Positions 23,868 through 36,185 of a stretch of 64,000 nucleotides of DNA are shown here, piece by piece. Every line of letters starts with the position of its first letter. The stretch's first letter is position 1. Position numbers and translations under genes: made by a program. This DNA comes from Planococcus citri (Eukaryota; Arthropoda; Insecta; Hemiptera; Pseudococcidae), in contig NC_088679.1 of NCBI RefSeq assembly GCF_950023065.1, positions 1,798,001-1,862,000 on the forward strand. Reading direction: 5' to 3'. The notes under the pieces are model-generated. The model ran no database searches and was not told the origin of the DNA. It worked only from the letters and a program-made list of their open reading frames with translations.

Positions 23868-26800
23868 GTAAGTGTGCGAAAAATTTCTTCAATTTACACG
23901 CTGTAAATCGCATTTCGCGCGTCCCTTCTTTCGATTCGCATCGTAGCATACGTATTCGCTATTCGCTATTCGCTACCTTTTACCTAGTCGGACTTATGTA
24001 GGGACTTACGCGTTCTATTCTCCTATGTGTTCTCTCACTAGTATTGTTCGTATATACCTAATCGTCCTTCTTAGGGGCTATAATTACCTGTACGTCGTTG
24101 ACAACTTGTTGACAGCTGTTGTACATTTGATAGCTCTCATCATCGTCGTCGTCGACCGTCGTCGTCGGTGAAATTGATAGCGAATTTAATCATCCGTCAG
24201 CACGATTCGCAGCACGTTTAAATACCCATACGGTATATTCTCTAAAACACGTAACATGTTATTGTTGCATTACTCATTCGTTGTTAAATAAACAGAAATA
24301 TAAACTAAAAAAAAAAAACATAACGATACAGTCATCGTAATTTTCGTGCATTCCCCGGCCCACGACATGTTTCCCGACTGTAGCATATTAGTTTGTGTAT
24401 TCAATACGGATCCTTTGTGACGAAGTCGAGGTGTTCTTTTCTCAATTTTTAATCGAATATTTATTAAAAAATAATATTAAAATATTAAAAACCAGAAAAT
24501 TACTATTTCTTATAATGCCATATGTCAGATGACTATGAAAGGATACCTCAAGTTACTTCGGTTTTCTCAACTATATAAAGATTAAATTACGAGTAGCTTT
24601 TTCAAGTATGCTTTATCAGCTGCTCAGATTGCTAAAGATTTTTCAAATGGGTTCAAATCGAGCCATTAACGGTTAAATGCCAACAAAATGCCTTATTACG
24701 TTGGCTATACGTAGGCGTCACGTCAGTATAAGCGGTTCTCCGAATAAACAGATGGAAAATTTATATAAATTAATCGGCTAGAAATACCTATTCAAGTGAT
24801 TTGTTTTGCTCGAGATTTATTACATAGTACGTTTGTTGAGTTGATTTGTATGGTTTTTTATGTATATTTTTTTTATGTCACATAAACGTACTTATCATCA
24901 GAAGGCAATGGAATAGATAATGTACACGATACAAGAAAGATGTACCGACGCTATATTATGCGTGGGCAGAACGCTTCGTCGTGTAATTTTCCATTTTTTT
25001 TTCTCGAGAACGCGTCGTTTTTTTCTCTCTCAATGTATTAGCACATTACACAAGTTGTAGACACACAAAAAAGAAATATGCTTCGTTAATCACGTGGAAA
25101 AAAAAACAGTTTCTCGATAGTGAATAGCGAAACAAATGTGAAATGCGATTGTACAATATGTAGGATTCGGGTGGACCACGAAAATCTCAGGTTTGGATCA
25201 AATTCACAGAAATGGTACCTTCTGAGTTGAAACTCCATCAGAAAAAATGTGGGCCTCTTAGACCAAAATGAGGTGAAGCAATCTAGTTTCATCCATTTTG
25301 GAGCCTTCAGCAGATTATTGGAATTTCTCATTTTGAGGAAATTGGGCATAGAAACAACTAAAGAGAAATTCAGTAGACTGTCTAACCCTTTTGGACCTGA
25401 ATTTGTCGTCTTTATGGCCATTTCAGTGGATAAGGACCCAAATTTCCAAAATTTGTTTCTCACGGTTTCAATCCAAAATTTTCTGCATTGTTTTTTTTTT
25501 GTTTTTTCGAATGAAAATAAAAATTTGTCATCCACAAATGTATCAAGTTTGGAGTAAGCATACCTTATTTTTCACTGCCTAAATCGATTGGTGGTGTTTG
25601 AGCAGTTCTAGCGACCAGGTATAGAGACCAGACCTCAGTGAATTTTTTAAAATTTTCTGTTTACAAAAAAAAAAACAAAAAAAAACGTGGAAATGGGATT
25701 TGGGGAATTTGGTAAATCCAGGGGTGGTCCTTGAATTCGGTTCTCGTTCAGTTGATACTTATAGTCCGGCATATGACAATAAGAGTAATTGCACCCCCCC
25801 CCCGCCGATCCACCGGGACAACTTTTTTCTTAAATGGGGCATCCTAAGGAACATTTTAAATCAAACTTGCCCAAAAAAAAGTTGGCTTTACTTACAAAAA
25901 TGGCGGCCATTTTGATTGAAAGCTCAGCCGAAATCGCAGATTGTGCGTTTCAACATGAAATTTTTCAAACCTTACAAACGTAGATCGAAAGATCACGCAA
26001 AAATTCATCACCTGTCAAAATTTCAAGTGCTTAAGTGCATTTTTCGATTTTTGGTGAATTTTTGAAAATCGAAGATAGACCAAAAATGTGGGGAAAAAAT
26101 CAAAATTTTACCAAACTGACCAAGAAAGCTGAAATTGGAGATATACCCTATTTTCGACATACCAAATCGATTGGAAACGGTTTCAACCCGTTTTGAGCAG
26201 TTCTGGAGCATCCAGCAGATTTTTGAAACTCGAAATTCCCACAAAATTCCATCAAATTGGAGTTGTAAAGCTGAAATTTATTCTAAAAACTAATTTCAAT
26301 ACGCTACGACGTACTGCAGGTAAATTTCAAGTCGTTTTGGAACCTCCAGCGACTCTTTGAAAATTCCTGAAGCCTCCAGCAGATTTTTGAAACTTTAAAT
26401 TATCACAAAATTTCATCAAATGGAGATGGAAAGCTGAAATTTACTCTACACTCCAATTTGAACACCCTCTGAAGGCGACTTCAGGTGGGTTCAAGTCATT
26501 TTAGAGCCTCCAGCGACTTTTTTGAAAATTACTGGAGCCTCCAGTAGATTTTTGAAACTTGAAATTTCCCCAAAATTTCATCAAACTGAGATGGAGAGTC
26601 GAAATTCATTCTGCAAACTAATTTTAATACGCTATGAAGTTGACTGCTGGTGGATTTCAAGTCGTTTTGGAGCCTCCAGCGACTTTTTGAAAGGTTGTAT
26701 GGCGTTTTTTTTTGGAAAATTGAAATTTCCTAAAAGTAGCTGTACGCTTCAAAACCATTTGAAACCATCATGTAGTCTGCGAAGAAAATTTCAGCTTGCC

Positions 26801-28861
26801 AACTCCATTTGATAAATTAATGTTGCGGGAATTTCAAGTTTCAAAAATGTACTGGAGGCTCCAGTAATTTTCAAAAAAGTCGCTGGAGGCTCTAAAATGA
26901 CATGAACCCACCTGAAGTCGTCTTCAGAAGGTGATAAAATTGGAGTGTAGAGTAAATTTCAGCTTTCCATCTCCATTCGATGAAATTTTGTGAAATTTTA
27001 AAGTTTCAAAAATCTGCTGGGGGCTTCAGGAATTTTCAAAGAGTCGCTGGAGGTTCCAAAACGACTTGAAATTTACCTACAGTACTTCGTAGCGCATTGA
27101 AATTAGTTTTTAGAATAAATTTCAGCTTTACAACTCCAATTTGATGGAATTTTGTGGGAATTTCGAGTTTCAAAAATCTGCTGGAGGCTCCAGAAGTGCT
27201 CAAAACGGGTTGAAACCGTTTCCAATCGATTTGGCATGTCGAAAATAGGGTATATCCCAAATTTCAGCTTTCTTGGTCAATTTGGTAAAATTTTGATTTT
27301 TTCCCTCATTTTTGGCCTAAATTGGATTTTCAAAAATTCACCAAAAATCGAAAAATGTACTTAAGCACTTGAAATTTTGACAGGTGATAAATTTTTTCGT
27401 GATCTTTCGATCTACGTTTATAAGGTTTGAAAAATTTCATGCAAATCCTATGTTGAAACGCAAAATCTGCGATTTCGGCTGACTTGTCAATCAAAATGGC
27501 CGCCATTTTGTAAGTAAGTCCAACTTTTTTTTGGGCAAGTTTGCTTTAAAATGTTCCTTAGGATGTCCCCTTTAAGAAAAACGTTGTCGCGGATGATCGG
27601 CGGGGGGGGGGAGTGCAATTAATCCTATTGTCATATGCCGGACTATTAAAGATGAAACAAAAACTGAAAATGTGTGTTAAAAAAAAAAAAATTAAATAAT
27701 AAAGTCGTCACACTTTGAATATCAATGGGTTTCCCTTTTTTTGACCCAGGTTTAAAATTTGCCATGGGATACCCCCCTACAACAACAACAAAAAACTTGG
27801 TGACATTTTACAATTGAAAAATGCGTTTAAAAAATGATAACACTTTGAAGACCCCGACTTCACCCCCTCCACCATTTTAACTAGAGGTCTGAAATTAGTC
27901 ATAGGACATCCTTGTACGTATGTATCAAAGTAAACACTTTCGCAGTTTGGTTTGGAAAATGAACCAAGAATCCCATTTACGAAAATGACGAAATGTCTAA
28001 ACTTTTACTAAATTTTCAACTTTTTTATCCTCAATTCTAACCCTAAAAGTGATCTTGTATTTTGACCACCTCTTATGCATCAGGATGAGGATAAAGAAAC
28101 TTGAATCGTATCTGTTTATAAGGTCAAAAAAACTGTATTTTTTCGAAAATGACCTCACTTTGATAACCCCTGTGGAGTATAAATTTCTTGAAAATAGCGT
28201 AAGAAGACGCGATTCAATTTTTTGTATTCCCCCGAACCATTTTTGACTCCATTTGAGACCGCTTTGAGTTCTCAGCAGGGGCCTCTCTCAAAAATTGGAA
28301 AATCGATGAATTTGAGATTTATCGTTTCCTAAAAAAATCAGAATGTCTCGCGGTACGTCTGAAAATTCTTGATGAAAATGTTGACAAATTTGAACAAAAA
28401 TTGTCGAAAATTCTCTGTCTGAAGACTGCCAGCATTTTGAAAAATTCTATACTAAAAGTCAGTATTCCAAAATTCAATATGTATTTTGTAAGTGGGTATT
28501 AATTTTTTCTGGCTGATAGGTAAATAAATTTTTATGAAAATTTCCCTTGAAAAATTTTGCACAGCAGTTTTGCCAATCTTATAAGACTTAATTTTTACAA
28601 TCCCAAGTGTGGGCGATGGGGAGGGGGGTGAGGTAAAAAATCACTTTTTTCGTGAAAATGACTCAAATTTGAAGCTTTACTGTTCTGTCTTCCTTTGGTC
28701 TTTGAGGCACAAATTTTTTTTGGTGGGTTCTTTACTCGAAAGTTACCATCTGTGTGAATTTGGTCCAAATCCGCGATCCTATCATCAGTTTTAACGGTAG
28801 GTAAGTGATATAATACTAAAAACTGGAACCCCTGACTCTACATTTATACCACTTTTTGCAG
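23868..28861 (+). other. NPDC1: Intron 1 of the NPDC1-like gene (~5.0 kb)
   Basis: Donor GTAAGT at 23868, acceptor TTTTTGCAG ending at 28861. It contains foldback element copy 1 (25764-27643). Sequence at 23868-25763 and 27646-28861 is mostly AT-rich with no further coding signal. Open frames at 25086-25557 overlap on both strands and match nothing. The first ~500 bases of the intron, with CpG-bearing GTCGTCGTCG words near 24140-24180, differ in composition and could hold regulatory sites. Confidence 0.7.
25764..27643. mobile_element. GTCCGGCATATGAC foldback element, copy 1
   Basis: Ends are inverted repeats starting GTCCGGCATATGACAATA and ending in the complement, with TA on both sides. Almost the entire 1.88 kb is a large inverted repeat. 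ATGGCGGCCATTTTGATTG on the left arm is mirrored by its complement on the right, and the same holds for the blocks around AAACGGTTTCAACCC. The arms carry repeated CTGGAGCCTCCAG palindromes. No transposase is visible. Copies 2 and 3 are at 56484-58697 and 61506-63301. It lies within intron 1 of the NPDC1-like gene. Confidence 0.88.
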
Positions 28862-29146
28862 AGCAAGAAGAAAATGAAGAACGCATCGTGGTCAAACAGC
28901 TGGCCAAAATGATTCGCAACAGTCAAGAAAATCTAAAAAATCAGAGAGAGAAAGACGACTACGATAGTGAAAAAGCGCAATCCGAAGTAGACGGCACGAA
29001 CGACGAATATATTCCAGCTTTTAGCGATTCGGAATCGTCATCGTTCGAATACAAAAGCCCGCCTATGGTATTAGCCAACGATGAAGTCGCATCTAACAAA
29101 CAACCATTCGCAGTTCCACCTACCGACTATAGATATTACGAAAAAG
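28862..29146 (+). CDS. NPDC1: NPDC1-like gene, coding exon 2 (acidic ectodomain)
   Basis: Begins in phase 1 after TTTTTGCAG and encodes EQEENEERIVVKQLAKMIRN, then a strongly acidic stretch (YIPAFSDSESSSFEYKSPP) and PPTDYRYYEK. No GT donor near the end fits the phase of exon 3. The sequence AAG|GCGAGT at 29144-29152 gives a phase-1 end at 29146 and joins to exon 3 as a Asp codon. That makes intron 2 a GC-AG intron. An alternative GT at 29151 would need a poor acceptor at 29243. The region is luminal/extracellular and of low conservation in the family. Confidence 0.78.
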
Positions 29147-29284
29147 GCGAGTATACCTACTGGAAAATAAGAATAGTTGACTGAGACATTTATGTATAAA
29201 TTTAAAATCATTTAGTGTGCGAACTGCGAGGTTCGTGTGGGAGTAATTTTCATGTAGGTAATACGTATGTTGTAAAATTTGCAG

Positions 29285-29557
29285 ATTTTTCTGAAGCGGC
29301 CGAACCTCTACAAGAGCCACCTTCGGTACCACAACAACAACAGCCTGCGGATACGGCGCCTGTAACCCTTTCGCTATCCAGCACAACAAACAGCAAGAAA
29401 GAACCACTCAACGAAACAGAAGAAGAAATTCAAAGGAGAAAACTATACGCTCACTTAACGTTAAATCCGTCTTTCATACCTTACGGTCAAGTGCAGTCAC
29501 TTCGTCTTCCAGCTGGTGGATATTATTATAATGATAAAAATGGAACGTATTTCCTCG
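29285..29557 (+). CDS. NPDC1: NPDC1-like gene, coding exon 3 (juxtamembrane ectodomain)
   Basis: Starts after TTTGCAG at 29284 in phase 1. It encodes FSEAAEPLQEPPSV, a Gln/Pro/Ser/Thr-rich spacer (PQQQQPADTAP), then a more ordered part with EEIQRRKLYAHLTLNPSFIP and PAGGYYYNDKNGTYFLG. It ends at the donor CTCG|GTATGT in phase 1 at 29557. The open frame continues into the intron for another ~125 codons, including a poly-T-encoded Phe run, but that part is non-coding. NGT is a possible N-glycosylation site close to the membrane. Confidence 0.85.
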
Positions 29558-29708
29558 GTATGTTGATTCACCTACCTACCTACTTTATGTTCTGCATTTG
29601 TAGGCCTACGAGTTATATCTTTATACCTCGTAATTATGTTTTTGGTCGCTCTTATTTGCCTGTGCATGTGTGTGGTACTGATTTGTACTTTTGTCGTTGT
29701 TTTTCCAG

Positions 29709-29775
29709 CGTTAATATATGGAACTGTGTGCGCAATTTTGGTGATAACGTCCGGAGCAGCGTATGTTTTTTACAG
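29709..29775 (+). CDS. NPDC1: NPDC1-like gene, coding exon 4 (transmembrane helix)
   Basis: A 67-base exon between TTTTTCCAG and AG|GTAATT. It encodes ALIYGTVCAILVITSGAAYV followed by FY, a single hydrophobic membrane-spanning helix of about 22 residues. This comes after the ectodomain and before the basic KLRKNVK sequence in exon 5, giving a type I topology with the C-terminus in the cytoplasm. Entry phase is 1 and exit phase is 2, consistent with both neighbours. A single transmembrane helix placed here fits the NPDC1 family. Confidence 0.88.
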
Positions 29776-29846
29776 GTAATTAAAACCGAATCGAAAGTGG
29801 CGAATTTTCTATTGCTTGGTGTGTCTGGTTTTTCATTTCTTAGTCC

Positions 29847-29881
<35 letters not shown>

Positions 29882-32800
29882 AAAAGCCTCATCAGAAAGT
29901 CTCAAAATTGATGTCTGATATCGAGAGAAACATATTCTAAAAAATTGATTCTAAAATGAGGGAAAGAATCACTGGCACGATTAATCTGAGCTCGCAAGGA
30001 CTAGAATTTTATTTGGGCTATTTTGTATGAATTTTCCCAAAACCACGAATTCAGAATTTCACTGAATGTTGCAAGGTGACTCAAACCTACTCCCCCCCCC
30101 ACACAGTGGACAAAATTTTTAGAAAAATAATTTTTTCAACAGTCTGGAAGTGCAAAAATGCTCAATTCGCCCCTGTTTGAGTCTGCTTCCCAAAGTTATT
30201 CCTTTTCGTTATCAGAAATTCGGTGAAAATTTCAGCCCCTCAGCGAAACTTCCATCGCCACACCCCCCTTCCCTAAAAATTGCCAAAAATAATAAAAATG
30301 TTCACGTTATAATCCATGGATTTATTTTAAGGTATTTTTATTTAAAAAAGGTTCATCTTGAATTCCCCCCCCCCCCACTGAATTGTGAAAAAGTGGAAGT
30401 TTGGACCCTTAAATTTTAGTGCTGAAACAAACTGGAAAAAAGAATTTAAATTTTTTTAAAATCCTGTCCAATTTTATTAGGACTTATCCAATTGATTTCA
30501 TATTTGTGAGTCTTGGAGAAACGAGCTAACACTGTTTGGGGGACCTATAGGTAGATTTTTTCTTTAAAGGGGCGTTACTTGAAAGAATTCTGGCATAGAA
30601 ATGGGAAATTTTTTTAAAAAATGGCCGAGTTTCAAATTGACTGATTTTTTCATATTTTTTCCACTGATTGAGGAGAGAGGGAGGACGGACTCCATTCCAA
30701 GAGACCAAAAAAATTATTACGTAAAAATGAAATGTTTTTGATGAATAGGATGTTTCCTGTTTTTTAAATTTGTTTTTTCAACTCAGAAGGGAGAGGATTA
30801 TTTTTCAACTTGAAGGGAGGGGGGGGAATATGTAGTTTATTGCATCATAAAATCCAGCAAGTTTCAGATGGTGGGGGCATAAAAAACTACAAAGTCAAAT
30901 TTCATGTTTTTGGTCTTCTTTTTAAAACTTTTTTGCTTATTTGTTTTAAAACGAAAAATAATCTCGAGGATGAAAAACATTTTTGCTGTGGAAAAATTCT
31001 CGATTTCTCTGGTTTTGTTCGCAATTCCTCTTTATAGGAATGTCTTGTCAAATGAGAATTTGATTTTTTCGAATTAAGTATGCAAGTTTACTCTTAAATG
31101 ATGAAAACAAAATGAAATAGGTTGAATTTATTTTAAATTCACAGTCTTGAATAATTTTAAATTCCGAGATTTTTATCGGAAATTCTGAAACTCCGGAGAT
31201 AGGCTGTAGCAGGCTTACAGAAATGAAAACTTTGAAAAGTAGGTAGGTATTACGTAGTTATTGTCACCCATTTACATATTGATTGAGGTATTAGTTGCCA
31301 CAGTTCTTCGCAGGTACATATAAAACGCTATTAATAGGTTTTTAAAGAGGATTTTAAATTGCAAAAATGACGAAAACCGCCATATAATACCCTGGTCTTC
31401 TTCGCGCTGCAATTTTAATTCGCCGAGCTTTTCGAGCATCGATAAACATTCTCTCATCGATATCGCGAAATTCATGGGAATTGTGCAACACGCGTTGTGT
31501 TTGAAAAGCTCCGCAAATAATGAAAAAAAAATTAATGCACCTCGTCGCGGAAAAATCGTTTTTTATTTTCCCGCAACACTCTCGCGACTTGATTTAAATT
31601 ATACGTACAGTCGTGATATTTGGTTGGAAAAAAAGATTATTTTTTTTACAGCGGAGGAAGGGGTAAAGGGGTGAAAATGGTAATAGACAAATACCTACAT
31701 CGCGAATTAGCCGACTTATTCAGTGAGTTCCTGGTAACCTTACTTACTCGTCGCTACTCGCTACCTACCTAAACTCGATAAATGGCTTATTTATTGATAA
31801 CATTTAAATAAGAATATCCGAAAGTAATGAATATGTAAATTAGGCTGCTATACAAGTACGAATAATTCATTCGCCTATTTGAATAACTGACAGAAAATGT
31901 TGGTTATCAATTCGTTTAATTCACATGCAGGTAGCCTATTACACTTTAGTATTCCTATAAGTATTATAGTTATATGCTAGGTACTTTTACCGTTGTTTGG
32001 CATTTTTTTATAGCAAGTAGGTACCTATCCAAACTCACTCCTGGTTTGTGAATGGGCAAAATCAATTAATTGTCTAAAATCGTTAATTTTTCAATTCGGT
32101 TTTCTTTCAATTTTCGAGCAGTTTTAAAATCAAGATTCATCATTAACAGGGACAAAACGGAGGGGGGGGGGTTTAGGGACTGCAGTTTGAAATTTTTGAA
32201 AAGCATTTATAAATCCAGAAAAATCAATTTCTCATGTCAAAAATTACGTTCCTTAAACTTTTTGAATTAAAAAAAATTCCAAAAATTCCAATGCTTGAAA
32301 TTTCTGAAAAAAGTATGCCCAGATCTGAAAAGTATTAAATTTAGAAAAATCAATTTTACTCATCAAAAAATATTGTTTGTTGGAGTTGGAAAATTTTAAA
32401 AACTTTCGCCCTCCCTCTATCGTTTTTCTGTTTGAAATTGGAAATTTTTGAGAAGTTTTCATTCAAATCTGAAATATAAAATTTTTAAATGTCACTTCTA
32501 AAAAAAATGAGAAATTTACTGTTCTAGAATAATTGAACAAAAAAAAGCTGAAATTTGGTTTGCATCATATTTTTTTCTCTTATAGGGTCAACATGCCTAG
32601 CTTAACATGAAAAAAAAAACGCAATCTAAATCTAAAATTCCCTTCCCCGGCTAGTACCTGAGGAATCTAACTGCATCATTGTCAAGTGTCCCATTTAGTT
32701 TTCCAGGATTGATTTTTCCTGATAAGTGATAATTCACACTCTAATAAGTGCCTGTCAGTCTGAACATCGCCTCATTCACGCAGATCATCATCAGCCAACT

Positions 32801-33481
32801 GCCATCTATGAAGGCTGTACTTAGATCATGTGACTCCACTCCTCAATCTGTTGAGTGTTTTCCACAGTCCATATTTCAGATACTTAATTATTCTCCACTT
32901 GGTAGGGCTTCCTGTCTGGCTCTTCCCTCAGCACCTGCATTCCATATGCGACATCTATCTGTGGGGGGGGGGGGTATCTCTTAGTTCTTCAACTGTTTTC
33001 ATGAACCTGTGCCTTGATCTGAGGCGGGTTTCTGCCAGTTCTTTATATCCATACATAGGATGCAGCGGATTTTTTAGCATCTTTGACTTCTCTGTCATGG
33101 ATGCAACTTCACCTCTGACTTCTGGTGGGGCAATTCCACTCAACTCATACAGATTATTCAATGGTGCTGGGCGTAAGCACCCTATCACCAATCTACATGC
33201 TTGGGTTAAGGGAATGTCAACTTTACTTGCATGTGCTGAATGACTCCAAACAGGGCAGGCATACTCTCCCACCGAATAGTACAGTGCCAGCGCAGATATT
33301 CTCATAACTTGGGGCTTAGCTCCCCAACTGCTGCGGGCTAGTATGCAAATTATATTTGTTCTTGCTGCAACTTTCATTTTAGTTGCTGCACAGTGCTTTT
33401 TGTAGGTTAAGGACCTATCTAGGGTTACACCTAGGTATTTGGGGTTATCTGCATGTTTCAGATCTATTTCACCCCATCAAA

Positions 33482-33717
33482 TCGTCGGTTTCCAATACAA
33501 GGGTTCTATGTCCATGTTTTTTCCCCCCAGGTTTTAAACGTTTTGGGTATGGTTATAGTAGGTCTTTAAGTAGGTACTCATCAAAAAAAAATGTTAGTTT
33601 GTCAAACCACTTTTTTTTTTGATGAGTACCTACTTTGAGACCTAATATAACCGTACCCAAAACCTTTAAAACCTGGGGGGAACGTGGACATAGAGCCCTT
33701 GTATTGGAAACTGACGA
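33482..33717. mobile_element. 236-bp hairpin MITE (inserted in LINE E)
   Basis: Inverted repeat with ends TCGTCGGTTTCCAATACAAG and its near-complement. The arms include GTACTCATCAAAAAAA and its complement around a ~20-base loop. It interrupts LINE E between the YADD block and the NPKYLGVTLD block. No coding capacity. A target duplication is not obvious. Confidence 0.82.
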
Positions 33718-34380
33718 AATATCCAATTGTCGCTTTTCTTCCTCATTTCTGAGATGAAAAGAGCATGGTTTTTGTCTTTGTTAGATTTGATTTGAGGTGG
33801 TTATCTTTATAGTATGTGTCCAGTTCCTCTATAGCTTGATTTAGTGTGTCTTCCACCTCCACAAACATTATGTTGGACAGTTAGTTCAAGATCATCTGCA
33901 TATAGAAAGCGGTCAGTATCTGGCCCAATTAGTTGGTCATTGGTGTAAATGTTGAAGAGAATTGGTGACAAAACACTGCCCTGGGGCAATCCATTCTTTT
34001 GCCACCTCCAGGTGCTGTTTTTACCATTGAGTGTCACATAAAATCTATCATCTTTCATCAACATAGTGACTATCTGTGTAAATTTAAAATCCTTTGTAAG
34101 TTGATACACCTTTTACTGGAGTAGTTGGTGGCACACTGTGTCAAAAGCTGCTGTGAGGTCGACAAACACTACTCTAGTGACTTTCTTCTTTTCAAACCCA
34201 TCATACATACAATTCAAAATTACTCTTTCAAATCGCCATAGTCTTGGTATTCTTGAAGTTTGTATACAGGCATTACATATGAGGGACAGTCAAAAAGTAA
34301 GGTTCCACACTTCTGGTATTTGTGTAAAAAATGAACAAAAAGTTGAAAAATGGTGTTAGCCTAGGCAAAATGCAATTTGA

Positions 34381-35557
34381 CCCGGACATAATGGGGATCA
34401 AAGGTTTTTTTGGTGAATATTGTCTTGGATGGTGTGGTGAACAACATACTAAAAGCCCCCGCCCCTAACCCTCGAGCTAACCCCACTACAGTGGATCAAA
34501 GCGCCCCAAAATCAGTTTTTTGACAAAAAATTCTGAAATGTCAACTTCTGAGTAAGATGAGCACTGATTATTTAATCTCCTCTCAAATACCTATCAAATG
34601 AGCTATCAACCAACTCCCTAGCCCCAAGGGTGGTGGCGCTACGACCCCTAAAAGTGATGTGATTTCAATAAGTTCACATTTCATGACTTTGGGACTTGGA
34701 ACCTGTTCTAATCGATCAAATAAAGTCAAACTTGGGAAATGAGATTCTTTTGAGACATAAAGTCGACCCCTAGTGTGGGGAGGGTCAAATTCGAAAATTA
34801 TGGAAACGTCATTTTTTTGGAGGGGCATAATATGGCCCCAAATGGATGAAAATGGTCCAAAATTGTATCATTGGTCAGTACTCCCATTGTGATCAACATA
34901 TCCAAATTTCAGCTTCCTAGGTCATCCCCGCCCCATTTAAGGCGGAATTAAGGTAAAAAAAAACCTCATTTTACCCCTATTTTCGGTTTTTTCCTCCTTA
35001 AAAGAAGTGGGGATGACCTAGGAAGCTGAAATTTGGATATGTTGATCACAATGGGAGTACTGACCAATGATACAATTTTGGACCATTATCATCCATTTGG
35101 AACCATATTATGCCCCTCCAAAAAAATGACCTTTCCATAATTTTCGAATTTGAACCTCCCCACCCTAGGGGTCGACTTTATGTCCCAAAATAATCTCATT
35201 TCCCAAGTTTGACTTTATTTGATCGATTAGAACAGGTTCCAAGTCCCAAAGTCATGAAATGTGAACTTATTGAAATCACATCACTTTGAGAGGTCGTAGT
35301 GCCATCCCCCTTGGGGCTAGGGAGTTAGTTGATAGCTCATTTGATAGGTATTTGAGAGGAGATTAAATAATCAGTGCTCATTTTACTCAGAAGTTGACAT
35401 TTCAGAATTTTTTGTCAAAAAACTGATTTTGAGGGGCTTTGATCCACTGTGGGGGGATTAGCTCTAGGGGTAGGGGCGGGGGCTTTTAGTATGTTGTTCA
35501 CCACACCATCCTAGACAATATCCGCAAAAAAAAACTTTGATCCCAATTATGTCTGGG
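34381..35557. mobile_element. Foldback with ~550-base arms nested in the mariner-like element
   Basis: Left arm 34381-34930 and right arm 35009-35557 are close reverse complements around a 78-base loop. The loop is flanked by CCTAGGTCATCCCC and its complement. The arms begin GGACATAATGGGGATCAAA. Part of the right arm (35270-35530) resembles 7500-7740 in the large foldback at 5794-10279. The two foldbacks therefore share a module. Confidence 0.88.
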
Positions 35558-35580
35558 TTCACCCATTTTTTCCCGCTATT

Positions 35581-36185
35581 ATTCTCTGAACTTTCTGGAT
35601 CATTTTGATATAATCGTCTTTAAGATTTGAGCCCTTGTCACTTTGAAAATCAGCTTTGCAATGGTCCTTGCTAAAATGTCCGTCCAACTTCTTAAATGTT
35701 TATTGAACTCGTTTGTCTGCTTCATTCTCGTCACATTGGTATTTTTAGCCAACAAAATTTGTTTTTCAGATGAGAAATAAAGTGCACCTGGCCACCTGGT
35801 GCATGATCGAAGCGGTGCGGAGTGATGGAGCATGGCTGACATTTTGAATTTGTAGATTACAGCGTTAGTGATGTCATTAGAGGTTTTCAAAGTCTCCAGA
35901 GCTTTTATAGACAAATTCAAATTGTCAGTAATACTCCATCACCCCTCACTGCTCTGATCATGCACCAGATGGTCGGGTACACTTTTATTTCTCATCTGAA
36001 AACAAATTTTCCAGCAAAAAATGTCAAGGTGACGAGAATGATGCTGAAAAACGAGTTCAATCAACATTTAAGAAGTTGGACGGACATTTTTTCGAGGACT
36101 ATCATTGTGAAGCTGATTTTCAAAGTGACAAGGGCTCAAATCATAAAGATGATTATATCAAAATGATCTAGAATGTTTAGAGAAT
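35581..36185. repeat. Inner inverted repeat with ~235-base arms
   Basis: 35581-35815 is mirrored by 35945-36185. Both arms are open outwards and encode similar peptides (SWTDILARTIAKLIFKVTRA and SWTDIFSRTIIVKLIFKVTR). The second frame simply mirrors the first. The peptide matches no family I recognise, and it may be a transposase relic or chance. Confidence 0.75.

Noticed and set aside
29215..29940. A single 241-residue open frame as an independent gene
   Set aside because: It combines exon 3 with retained intron 3, and its end is a poly-T-encoded Phe run; the spliced model explains it better.
35600..36166. Two similar peptides (SWTDI...KLIFKVTRA) as a duplicated gene
   Set aside because: They are arms of one inverted repeat; one is the mirror of the other and no family match is apparent.
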